DNA of 21,168 bases from Verrucomicrobiaceae bacterium UBA2429 (GTDB lineage: Bacteria; Verrucomicrobiota; Verrucomicrobiia; Verrucomicrobiales; Verrucomicrobiaceae). The notes below the pieces were generated by a model. That model saw only the letters and a program-made list of their open reading frames with translations. It had not been told where the DNA came from and ran no database searches. This document shows, one piece after another, positions 7,281-14,067 of this stretch. The position numbers and the translations under genes were made by a program. Location of the stretch: contig DDQZ01000011.1 in the NCBI GenBank assembly GCA_002343505.1, positions 1 to 21,168 of the forward strand, in the 5' to 3' direction. Position 1 is the stretch's first letter, and every line of letters starts with the position of its first letter.

Positions 7281-8774
7281 ATGCACGCCCTCCGCCTCCT
7301 CAGCCTCATCCTCCTGCTCCCCGCCGCCGCCGCCGCCAAGCCGAACATCCTTTTCATCTTCAGCGACGACCAATCCTACAAAACCGTCTCCGCCTACCCG
7401 GAGGCCCTGCCCGGAGTCAGCACGCCGAACCTCGACGCCCTCGCGCGCTCCGGCATCCGCTTCACCCACGCCTACATGGGCTCCTGGTGCATGCCCTCCC
7501 GCGCCAGCCTGCTCACCGGCCTGCACCCGCACAGCATCGAGACCATGCGCATGGAAGGCCCCTACCCCGGCAGCGCCTACGACCCGGATCAATGCCGCTT
7601 CTGGCCCGCCACCTTCCGCAAAGCCGGCTACCACACCGCGCAAATCGGCAAATGGCACACCGGCACCGACACCGGCTGGGGCCGCGACTGGGACTACCAA
7701 AAGGTCTGGAACCGCCCCCTCCACACCGGCAACGCCGGCGCCTATTATGAAGGCCAGCGCTTCACCGAAAACGGGCGTGATCTCGGCATCGTCGAAGGCT
7801 ACTCCACCGACAACTACACCGACTGGGCCTGCGATTTCATCCAGGGTAAAAACCGCCCCGCCGACAAACCCTGGTACCTCTGGCTCTGCTACGGCGCCAT
7901 CCACAGCCCCACCACCCCCGCCGAGCGCCACAAAGGCAAACACAAAAACGACGAAGTACGCGTGCCCGCCGACATCATCGGCAGCCGCCCCGGCAAACCC
8001 GCCTGGCTGGAGAAGACCCAGGCCTGGAAAATGGGACCCGACGGCAAAATCGTCGGCGCCAAAGGCAAGGGCGGCACCACATTTCAGAAGTTCGTTCAGC
8101 AGAGCAACGACTGCGTCGAAGCCCTCGACGAGGGCGTGGGCCGCCTCATCACCGCGCTCAAGGAAAGCGGCCAGATCGAGAACACCCTCGTCGTCTTCAC
8201 CGCCGACCAGGGCTTCGCCCTCGGCGAGCACGGCCTGCGCATCAAACTCGCCCCCTACGACGCCGCCGTGCGCTCCCCCTTCATCATCTCCATGCCCGGC
8301 CGCCTGGCCCAAGGCAAAGTCTGCGCGCAGCCCGTGAACAGCCCCGACCTCGTGCGCACCTTCTTCAGCTTCGCCGGCCTCGAACCCGAGTGGGAGATGC
8401 ACGGGCGCGACCTCACCCCCCTGCTCACCGCCCCGGACGCGCCCGCCGCCATCACCCCCTGCCTCTACGAGCACACCGGCAAATATTACGGAAGCGAAGT
8501 GGCCAAAGTCCTGCGCGCCACCCCCGCCGAGGCCGAGCACGGCGGAGTGCCCTGGTATGTCGCCCTCAACGACGGCCGCTGGAAATACATCCGCTACCTG
8601 CGCGCCGGAGAAATCGAGGAACTCTACGATCTCAAAGACGACCCCGAGGAGCTCGCGAACCTGGCCGCAAGCGCCGCCCACCGTCCCGAACTCGAGCGTC
8701 TGCGCGCCGCCCTCGCCACCGAGCTCGACCGCACCCGCGCTCCCTTCACCGGGGATCTCAATCTGGCCCGGTAA
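7281..8774 (+). CDS. Secreted sulfatase (S1, formylglycine-dependent)
   Basis: This 497-residue enzyme removes sulfate esters, probably from sulfated polysaccharide, outside the cytoplasm. A short signal peptide (MHALRLLSLILLLPAAAAA) is followed at once by KPNILFIFSDDQ, in which Asp29 and Asp30 are metal ligands of the alkaline-phosphatase-like fold. The activation motif C-x-P-S-R is present as CMPSR with Cys70 as the residue converted to formylglycine, followed by ASLLTG. GKWHTG near 123-128 carries the conserved Lys/His pair. FTADQGFALGEHG supplies Asp309 and Gln310 of the second metal-binding motif, then a Lys near the active site. The C terminus (DLKDDPEELANLA) is the usual sulfatase tail. 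A longer frame starts at 7188, but the signal peptide fixes the start at 7281. Such sulfatases abound in Verrucomicrobia and Planctomycetes. The exact substrate cannot be deduced. The maturing enzyme is not in the window. Confidence 0.93.
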   Translation: MHALRLLSLILLLPAAAAAKPNILFIFSDDQSYKTVSAYPEALPGVSTPNLDALARSGIRFTHAYMGSWCMPSRASLLTGLHPHSIETMRMEGPYPGSAYDPDQCRFWPATFRKAGYHTAQIGKWHTGTDTGWGRDWDYQKVWNRPLHTGNAGAYYEGQRFTENGRDLGIVEGYSTDNYTDWACDFIQGKNRPADKPWYLWLCYGAIHSPTTPAERHKGKHKNDEVRVPADIIGSRPGKPAWLEKTQAWKMGPDGKIVGAKGKGGTTFQKFVQQSNDCVEALDEGVGRLITALKESGQIENTLVVFTADQGFALGEHGLRIKLAPYDAAVRSPFIISMPGRLAQGKVCAQPVNSPDLVRTFFSFAGLEPEWEMHGRDLTPLLTAPDAPAAITPCLYEHTGKYYGSEVAKVLRATPAEAEHGGVPWYVALNDGRWKYIRYLRAGEIEELYDLKDDPEELANLAASAAHRPELERLRAALATELDRTRAPFTGDLNLAR

Positions 8775-8911
8775 GCCTTTTCAGACTTGCGAAAAGTCCG
8801 CAAAACATCGGCATTTGAAGCATTGCAAAAAATCAAATTGCCGGTACTCTCGCGGCGCATCGGCATTCGATTCCTCGAATCCAGCAATAAACACAAGAAC
8901 AACAACAGCCT
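8775..8911 (+). promoter_or_regulatory. Leader region of the small lipoprotein pair, with a hairpin
   Basis: AT-rich 137-bp gap after the sulfatase. A perfect 6-bp stem with a 4-nt loop (ATTCGA, TTCC, TCGAAT) lies at 8865-8880, about 30 nt upstream of the first lipoprotein ATG. The 10-mer CATCGGCATT occurs twice, at 8808-8817 and 8858-8867. TTGCAA at 8823-8828 could serve as a -35 element, but the -10 candidate 16 bp downstream (TACTCT) is weak. A promoter here is likely from layout; the precise elements are uncertain. Confidence 0.3.
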
Positions 8912-9025
8912 ATGAAACACATCGTCCTCGCCCTGCTCGCCATGGCCGCCATCTCCACCCTGGTCTCCTGCGCCTCCAAGGCTCCCCCGCCCCCGCCGCC
9001 GGCTCCGGTGCATTACGGCAAGTAA
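8912..9025 (+). CDS. Tiny proline-rich lipoprotein
   Basis: A 37-residue product: signal MKHIVLALLAMAAISTLVSC with lipobox LVSC (Cys20 lipidated), then ASK, a run of six prolines and the tail APVHYGK. The mature part is only 18 residues. It resembles the short 'CASK' entericidin-like or unclassified lipoproteins annotated in Gram-negative bacteria, but no specific family could be named. The gene lies 36 bp upstream of a second tiny lipoprotein that has the same SCASK junction; the two probably share a transcript that ends at the terminator at 9230-9269. It is reported because the signal and lipobox are unambiguous despite the small size. Confidence 0.65.
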   Translation: MKHIVLALLAMAAISTLVSCASKAPPPPPPAPVHYGK

Positions 9026-9061
9026 GAAGGTCCGCGTCCACGCAGACAACCTGCTCTCATA

Positions 9062-9202
9062 ATGACACGCCTTCTTACCCTTGCCCTGGTCTCGGCCTCC
9101 CTGGTGCTCGCCTCCTGCGCCTCCAAGAAGTCCGACTGCGCCACTTGCTGTGACAGCGGCGGCAAAAAAGCCGCCTCCTGCTGCCCGACGGCCAAGCCCT
9201 GA
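9062..9202 (+). CDS. Tiny cysteine-rich lipoprotein
   Basis: A 46-residue product with signal MTRLLTLALVSASLVLASC, lipobox LASC and lipidated Cys19. The mature peptide ASKKSDCATCCDSGGKKAA contains Cys26, Cys29 and Cys30, and a further pair, Cys40 and Cys41, follows. Five cysteines in 27 residues suggest metal or thiol chemistry at the envelope, although CxxCC followed by CC is not a motif I can assign to a known family. The SCASK junction is shared with the upstream lipoprotein, so the two may be related by duplication of the signal region. It lies just upstream of a strong rho-independent terminator. The gene is likely real; its function is unknown. Confidence 0.65.
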   Translation: MTRLLTLALVSASLVLASCASKKSDCATCCDSGGKKAASCCPTAKP

Positions 9203-9229
9203 TCCCCGGCGTCCCTGACGCCATACGTC

Positions 9230-9269
9230 GCGCCGCCCGCCCATCCAGGCCGGGCGGCGCTTCTTTTTT
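9230..9269 (+). terminator. Rho-independent terminator of the lipoprotein pair
   Basis: A perfect 10-bp GC-rich stem (GCGCCGCCCG at 9230-9239 pairing with CGGGCGGCGC at 9251-9260) with an 11-nt loop is followed by TTCTTTTTT. It is 27 bp downstream of the cysteine-rich lipoprotein stop, in the correct orientation. Confidence 0.85.
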
Positions 9270-9293
9270 CCAGGCAAGCCGGCGCTCCGGGCG

Positions 9294-9318
9294 CAAAAAA
9301 GCACGCCTGCGGCGTGCT
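9294..9318 (-). terminator. Rho-independent terminator of the leftward polysaccharide operon
   Basis: Read on the minus strand, AGCACGCC and GGCGTGCT form an 8-bp stem (9300-9307 with 9311-9318) around a 3-nt loop, followed by six T residues (9295-9300, partly within the stem base). It lies 24 bp past the end of the heparinase-like gene and faces the terminator at 9230-9269, so the two converging units are insulated from each other. Confidence 0.75.
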
Positions 9319-9342
9319 CCTGCCTCGCTTGCTGATGCCCGG

Positions 9343-11178
9343 TCAGCCTCGTCGAAGACGGGTCGTCAAACTGCCTCCGGCGCACCTCACCTCCACCTCG
9401 ACGCTGCTGGCAATCTCCGCGTAAAAGGGCGAGGCGCGCTTCTCGGCCAGCCTCACATTCGCCTCGTCAGCACCGGGATCCATGACCCAAAGGACGCCTT
9501 TGAGGGAGAGTTCAAGACATGCGCGCCCCTGATTCGCCAGCATTTTCGCCGCCATGCCAGGAGCCAGACGCCAGCGCACCACGAGCGGTCTGCCGGCTGC
9601 CTCGACATCCTGAATTTCGATCCCATCCGCGTTCATGACCACCGTGCGCTGCATGATGCGCCCCTCGTGCGCGAAACGCGCCACCACCCGCCCGCCCTCC
9701 GCCGCCAGCAAGGGTTGAGGATGATGCGCTGTCTGCAAAAAAGCGCCAACCCGGCGCGGAGTGCGGTAGCCGCCGGCCGGCAGCGGCCCGTTGTGCGCCT
9801 CCCACGCCGCCAGCTCCGCGCGCAGTCCGGCAAAACCATGATAACCGCCCGTGCCAGGATCAATCAGCAGCGCATGCGCGCCATCCCACACCGAGAGATG
9901 CAGCACGTCGCAGTGACCATGCGCTGCCAGGCTGCCAAAGCCGAGCGGGGAGGCGTCCAGCCGCGCCATCCAACCGCCCATGCGGCCCACGGCCATGCCG
10001 CTTTCCGGAAAGCAGCGCCAGCCCGCCTCCTCCACCCTGGCCGGACTGCTCGGGCTCCGCCCCAGCCAAAAGCGCAAGTCCCCCGGCTCTCCGCCCAACC
10101 ATGCCCTCCACTCCGCGACAGCGCGCTCACGCGAGCGCGCGACCGGCACCACCCGGGCATCGTCATTGTCGCCAAAGTCCCACGGCTCATCAGGATGCGC
10201 GAGGCAGCGGAAATAGTCCGCGGCTTCCGCAAGCCGGTCATGAACCTCCCCTGCCCGGCACCCCACGGCGCGCGCCGCCTGCCAGGCCAGGTCAAAGGCG
10301 AACAGATGATAATGCAGCGCCTGCTCGCGCGAGCCGCCGTCCTCTGCGAACTGCGCCAGCACCTCCGCTCCGAGCATGTCCCAGACCTGCTCCACAGGAA
10401 GGACATGCTTTTCCATGCCCGGCCAGCGCTTCAAGGCCACGACCAGCGCGGCCAGCTCGCCTAACAAGTGGTTGTTCGCCGAAGACCCGTGCGAACGGTG
10501 CCGCCAGACCCAGCCAGCATGGATTGGCACGATGCGCCGCGCCAGTTTGTCCTGCACCGCCGTGTCCGCGCCTGCCGCGCGGGCCAGGGCGTCGAACCAG
10601 CAGAAATTCAGCAGCCGCAGTGCCGCCTCCAGAGGGCTGGTCCAGTTGATGCCCATGCCCGTCGGATTGTGGTCCAGCCAGTCCTCCAGCCAAAGCTGCG
10701 CCGCGCGGATGGCCGCCTTGTCCGCGTTCAGCCAGCCATGCATGGCCAGGCGCGTCATCTCCGCCCAGCGGTTGATCTCCCAGATCGTGCGCGCATCCGC
10801 ACCGTCCGGCAGGTTGCGGTGGTCGAGCCGGTGCGCGGCGGTCTTTGGCTCGATGACGACACCGCAGCGCGCGTCCCGGTGCCAGCACGGAGGCGCGCCC
10901 ACCTCCGCCTCATGCCAGCCGAAAAGCTTCCATTTGCCCGCTTGCAGCGCCGCCGCCTCCACAGCAAGCGCCTCGCGCAAACCTTGCGGAGCGGCGGCGG
11001 GATCGGGCAGGAAAGGCGCGCGGGCATTGACCGGTCCGGGCTGGATGCGTGCGGCCCTTTTCAGGCATCCGCCCAATGTGAACCGGCGCGCGCGCTCCGC
11101 CATCCGGTGCATGATCTCTGCGGCGCTCATCGCCCGCAGACGATGCGCATACCAAAAGAGGCGGCCTCCAGTGCTCAT
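9343..11178 (-). CDS. Heparinase II/III family protein
   Basis: A 611-residue polysaccharide-lyase-like protein, last gene of the leftward operon. Residues 1-330 should form the alpha/alpha toroid with HRSHGSSANNHLLGELAAL at about 227-245, the family's conserved SANNHLLGE motif, and Tyr290 in QALHYHLF as a likely catalytic candidate. The C-terminal beta-sandwich opens with AHGHCDVLHLSVWDG (from 419) and LIDPGTGGYHG, equivalent to the HGHAD...DPG metal/active-site block. There is no signal peptide, so it is predicted cytoplasmic unless exported otherwise. Proteins of this type recur in exosortase-linked exopolysaccharide loci, where they may trim or epimerise a uronic-acid-containing polymer; the substrate is not known. 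The start at 11178 (MSTGGRLFWY) lies 7 bp after the stop of the oxidoreductase gene; the frame stays open to 11232 but that would overlap it. Confidence 0.88.
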   Translation of the reverse strand: MSTGGRLFWYAHRLRAMSAAEIMHRMAERARRFTLGGCLKRAARIQPGPVNARAPFLPDPAAAPQGLREALAVEAAALQAGKWKLFGWHEAEVGAPPCWHRDARCGVVIEPKTAAHRLDHRNLPDGADARTIWEINRWAEMTRLAMHGWLNADKAAIRAAQLWLEDWLDHNPTGMGINWTSPLEAALRLLNFCWFDALARAAGADTAVQDKLARRIVPIHAGWVWRHRSHGSSANNHLLGELAALVVALKRWPGMEKHVLPVEQVWDMLGAEVLAQFAEDGGSREQALHYHLFAFDLAWQAARAVGCRAGEVHDRLAEAADYFRCLAHPDEPWDFGDNDDARVVPVARSRERAVAEWRAWLGGEPGDLRFWLGRSPSSPARVEEAGWRCFPESGMAVGRMGGWMARLDASPLGFGSLAAHGHCDVLHLSVWDGAHALLIDPGTGGYHGFAGLRAELAAWEAHNGPLPAGGYRTPRRVGAFLQTAHHPQPLLAAEGGRVVARFAHEGRIMQRTVVMNADGIEIQDVEAAGRPLVVRWRLAPGMAAKMLANQGRACLELSLKGVLWVMDPGADEANVRLAEKRASPFYAEIASSVEVEVRCAGGSLTTRLRRG

Positions 11179-11185
11179 GGTTGTC

Positions 11186-14056
11186 TCAGACGGGAATGGA
11201 CCGCGCCTCGCGGATCGAGTCCAGCGCGGCAAACGTGAGCCTCATGCTCTGGCGTGACTGCTCATAGGGCAGCGGATGCGCGGCTTTGCCCTGGAGAAAG
11301 GCCAGCCAAGCCGCCATCTCCTCCGCGTGGCCTTTCGATGAAAATTTCCTCACCGTCTGCTTGCGGTTCCGGTAAATGACGAGGCGCATGAAGTTCTCGC
11401 ACTCCATCACCAGCCCGCCAGCGAACACGCGCAAAGACTCTTTCGGAAACGCGGAATCACCCTCCGCCGAGTAGATGATCTGGGCGGATGACCCATCGGC
11501 AAACTCGACCTGCGCCGTCACCGAGTCCGGCGCCTTGGGCCTTCCAACTGTCTGCGCCGTCACTTTCACCGGACGCCCCAGCAGATGGCAGGCGAAGTCA
11601 AAAAAGTGGCACGCCTCACCCAGCACACGCCCGCCGCTTTCGGCCGCGTTGGCATACCAATGATCCGGCGCCAAAACACCCGCGTTCACATGGAAGGCCA
11701 GGGTTTTCGGCCCGGAGACGTTTTGCAGTGTCTCCATCATCGCCAGCGTCGCCGGTGCAAAGCGGCGGTTGAAACCGGTCATGACACTGCCTTGCGTGCC
11801 CTGCATCATCACGTCCAGTTCCGCGAGTTCCTCGCGCGTGAGGCAGATCGGCTTTTCCACAAAGACATGCTTGTTTGAGTGGAGAGCCTTCATGACCAAA
11901 GGAGCGTGGAGATGATGCCGCGTACTGATGAGCACCGCGCCGCCCGCTTGGGCCAGAATTGCGACCGCATCCGTCTCCGCCGCGGCAAAGCCGAACTTCT
12001 CGCACACATGCCGCGCGGAAAGCCCGGTCGCATTCACCACCGTGCCAAAACCGATGCGCCCTTTCAAATGCGGCAGCAGCATCGTGCGCGCGAAATTGCC
12101 CGCACCGATGACATGTAGGTCAGGCATTCTGCCTGACTCGTGTGAACCGGGCATTCTGCCCGGCTCCCCGTCATCGGGCAAAATGCCCGAGGCCCCCGCG
12201 ACAGGCAAGATGCCTGCCCTACTCGCCACCCCAATGCCGCACCCAACCACAAACCCGCCATTGAGTCTGGCCTTGACCGGATTGCTCCGAATATACTCCC
12301 GCTTCGCCTCAAACGCCGCCTCGCTTCTCAGTGCATGATCAAACCGCTCCGCCTGCCAAAACGCCTCTTCTCCCAAGCCGTAGAGCTTCTTGATCTCCCG
12401 TGAAGTGAAACTTTTCCAGGAATGCATGATCTCGGAAAGCGAGTGCCCAGCCAAAGGTTTCAGCAGCACATGCACATGGTTGGGCATGATGACATAGGCG
12501 TCCAGAATGTAGCGCTCCCCGTCAAAATGGCGCATCGCCTTCTCCACCACCCGCGCCGCGTCCTCGCGTGCCAGGATGCAACTGCCCGCGCCTTGATCCA
12601 GCCATTGCTCGACACGGTCGCCAAAAAGGCGTTGATGCAGTTCCTCCGTCTCGAAGTCCCAGGGCTGCGGATGCTCCCGCAGCCACACTTCGCGCTCGGC
12701 ACGCCACTCCGCGAGCTTTTCTTGAGAGATGGCATCCGCCTGCCGGAAGGTCACAAACTGTGTCACTCCTTCCTGCTCCCAGTGCGGAAGATTGCGCCGG
12801 GCCTTCTCTGTTTTCTTTGTCGGATCGAATGGGATGAACGCGCGTAGGTCGGGCGTCCCGCCTGACTCATGTGAACCGGGCATTCTGCCCGGCTTCCCAA
12901 CATCGGGCAAAATGCCCGATTCACCCGCGACAGGCAGAATGCCTGTCCTACCCGCATACTCCACCACCACGCCCACCTCGCACTCCAGCGCGTCATAGAC
13001 TCCCACCACATCCTCAAATGCCACCCGCCGCGTCGTCACAGGCCCCAGATCAAGCTGCCCCGCGCGCATCAGCTCCAGGCACGCCTCGAAGTTTCGATTC
13101 TCCGTCCAGCGCACATGGCCGATGGGATAGTCCTGCCCGCCCCACTCATACTGCGGATCGTAGCGTCCAGGGCCGTAACTGCGCGAGTAGCGCACCTGGA
13201 TGTCCTTCATGTAGGCGGTCTTCCAGGAAAGCTCCGCGTCATAAATGCCCACGATGACCATCACACCGCGGTCGCGCAGGCATTCGATGGCCGTGTCTGC
13301 CGCGTCGCGTCCCTTGCCGCCCACACATAGCAGCACCGCATCCACACCCTGCCCGGCGGTCCATTCACGCACCTCGTCAGCGAGACTCGACTGCAAAGGA
13401 TTCGCCACGCGCTCCGCCCCCATGGCCAGCGAAGTCTGAAGTCGCTCAGCCACCAAATCTACCCCCATCACACGCGCCCCCGAAGCTTTGAGCAGGCTCG
13501 TCGCCAGCAAGCCAACCAGACCTTGGCCCAGGACAAGCACACGCTCGCCCAGACGCGCGCCGCTTTGCCGCACCGCCTCCATGGAGATCGAGGCCAGAGT
13601 CATGCAGGCCGCCTGCCAGTCCTCCACACCTTCCGGCACCGGCGCGGCGAGCAGGTCCGGCACAGCGATCATCTCCGCATGAAACGCGCACTCCGCTCCA
13701 CCACAAGCGACACGATCCCCGACACGAAAACGCGTGTTCAGCTCATCCACCGCCACCACCACACCCGCCGCCGAATAGCCGAGCGGCGTCGGTGATTCGA
13801 GCCGGTTGCGCACCTTTGCCAGCGCCGCCTTCCAGCCCAGCGTCTTCGCCGTCTCGATCACTTTCTTCACCTGGTCCGGTCGCGCCTTCGCCTTTTGCAG
13901 CAGCGACATGCGCGCCTGCTCCACCTTCATCCGCTCCGTCCCCGGCGAGATCACCGAACACGTCGTCCGCACCAGAATCCCCCCCGGCGGCGGCACTGGC
14001 GCGGGCACCTCCTGGAGTTCGAGGCGGCCATCCTGGTATTGCGCGAGTTGTCTCAT
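11186..14056 (-). CDS. Bi-domain oxidoreductase (Zn-type dehydrogenase + Gfo/Idh/MocA) with an in-frame transposase cassette
   Basis: The predicted product has 956 residues. Residues 1-367 form a medium-chain dehydrogenase-like domain with Rossmann motif VLVLGQGLVG (173-182), and from about 648 a Gfo/Idh/MocA-type domain begins HVIGAGNFAR, with VEKPI (Lys735) typical of that family. Such bi-domain proteins occur in surface-polysaccharide loci and probably act on nucleotide sugars. Without the insert the protein would have 677 residues, close to the usual size. Between the domains lies an 837-bp cassette (residues about 369-647) holding a RAYT transposase with MPNHVHVLL (His527, His529) and catalytic-type Tyr588 in EYIRSNPVKARL, bounded by hairpin arrays. 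The frame is uninterrupted throughout, so either a chimeric protein is made or the domains are separated by cleavage. The start MRQLAQYQDG is 11 bp after the CapK-like gene; an upstream in-frame ATG at 14095 lies inside that gene and is rejected. Confidence 0.9.
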   Translation of the reverse strand: MRQLAQYQDGRLELQEVPAPVPPPGGILVRTTCSVISPGTERMKVEQARMSLLQKAKARPDQVKKVIETAKTLGWKAALAKVRNRLESPTPLGYSAAGVVVAVDELNTRFRVGDRVACGGAECAFHAEMIAVPDLLAAPVPEGVEDWQAACMTLASISMEAVRQSGARLGERVLVLGQGLVGLLATSLLKASGARVMGVDLVAERLQTSLAMGAERVANPLQSSLADEVREWTAGQGVDAVLLCVGGKGRDAADTAIECLRDRGVMVIVGIYDAELSWKTAYMKDIQVRYSRSYGPGRYDPQYEWGGQDYPIGHVRWTENRNFEACLELMRAGQLDLGPVTTRRVAFEDVVGVYDALECEVGVVVEYAGRTGILPVAGESGILPDVGKPGRMPGSHESGGTPDLRAFIPFDPTKKTEKARRNLPHWEQEGVTQFVTFRQADAISQEKLAEWRAEREVWLREHPQPWDFETEELHQRLFGDRVEQWLDQGAGSCILAREDAARVVEKAMRHFDGERYILDAYVIMPNHVHVLLKPLAGHSLSEIMHSWKSFTSREIKKLYGLGEEAFWQAERFDHALRSEAAFEAKREYIRSNPVKARLNGGFVVGCGIGVASRAGILPVAGASGILPDDGEPGRMPGSHESGRMPDLHVIGAGNFARTMLLPHLKGRIGFGTVVNATGLSARHVCEKFGFAAAETDAVAILAQAGGAVLISTRHHLHAPLVMKALHSNKHVFVEKPICLTREELAELDVMMQGTQGSVMTGFNRRFAPATLAMMETLQNVSGPKTLAFHVNAGVLAPDHWYANAAESGGRVLGEACHFFDFACHLLGRPVKVTAQTVGRPKAPDSVTAQVEFADGSSAQIIYSAEGDSAFPKESLRVFAGGLVMECENFMRLVIYRNRKQTVRKFSSKGHAEEMAAWLAFLQGKAAHPLPYEQSRQSMRLTFAALDSIREARSIPV
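12115..12222 (-). repeat. Four-hairpin REP-like array, copy A
   Basis: 108 bp holding four short imperfect palindromes: CAGGCattctGCCTG at 12121-12135, CCGGGCattctGCCCGG at 12147-12163, CGGGCaaaatGCCCG at 12175-12189 and CAGGCaagatGCCTG at 12202-12216. Ends are inverted GTAGG and CCTAC. It differs from copy B at about 14 positions by eye, and the central hairpins are identical. Here the array is translated (pattern GILPV..GILPD..GRMPG) as the junction to the Gfo/Idh/MocA domain. Confidence 0.9.
12844..12951 (-). repeat. Four-hairpin REP-like array, copy B
   Basis: Same length (108 bp) and orientation as copy A, with hairpins at about 12850-12864 (degenerate, CGGGCGtcccGCCTG), 12876-12892, 12904-12918 and 12931-12945, and the same GTAGG/CCTAC ends. 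It is translated as the junction between the dehydrogenase domain and the RAYT. The hairpin sequences encode repeating GILP/GRMPG peptides in this frame. Confidence 0.9.
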
Positions 14057-14067
14057 ATCAGACCGGA

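Larger units (their letters stand above)
12115..12951 (-). mobile_element. REP/RAYT cassette inserted in frame between two enzyme domains
   Basis: 837 bp made of two direct 108-bp hairpin arrays (12115-12222 and 12844-12951) around 621 bp encoding a REP-associated tyrosine transposase of the Y1 (HUH) family. The transposase part reads RRNLPHWEQEGVTQFVTFRQ near its start, then MPNHVHVLLKPLAGHSL with the HxH metal-binding pair (His527 and His529 of the fusion), then FDHALRSEAAFEAKREYIRSNPVKARL with nucleophile Tyr588. A stand-alone RAYT start could be the ATG at 12883 inside the upstream array (PGRMPGSHES), the form in which free RAYTs of this subgroup often begin. There is no stop codon at its end. 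Total length and both arrays are multiples of three. The arrays end in inverted GTAGG/CCTAC. No target duplication is obvious at the edges, as expected for this family. Confidence 0.88.

Noticed and set aside
6580..8337. 585-residue plus-strand frame running into the sulfatase
   Set aside because: Wrong frame relative to the sulfatase; Pro/Ser/Thr/Arg low-complexity translation typical of a shifted GC-rich frame.
7173..8681. 502-residue open frame opposite the sulfatase
   Set aside because: A shadow of the sulfatase codons; low-complexity Gly/Ala/Val/Glu composition and no motifs.
12115..12951. CRISPR array suspected from regularly spaced similar hairpins
   Set aside because: The repeated units are short palindromes differing in sequence, without constant-length unique spacers, and two whole 108-bp blocks are near copies of each other around a transposase; no cas gene is present.
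12115..12951. Intein between the two oxidoreductase domains
   Set aside because: No Cys/Ser at the splice start, no His-Asn end, no Hint or LAGLIDADG motifs; the insert has RAYT motifs and hairpin repeats instead.
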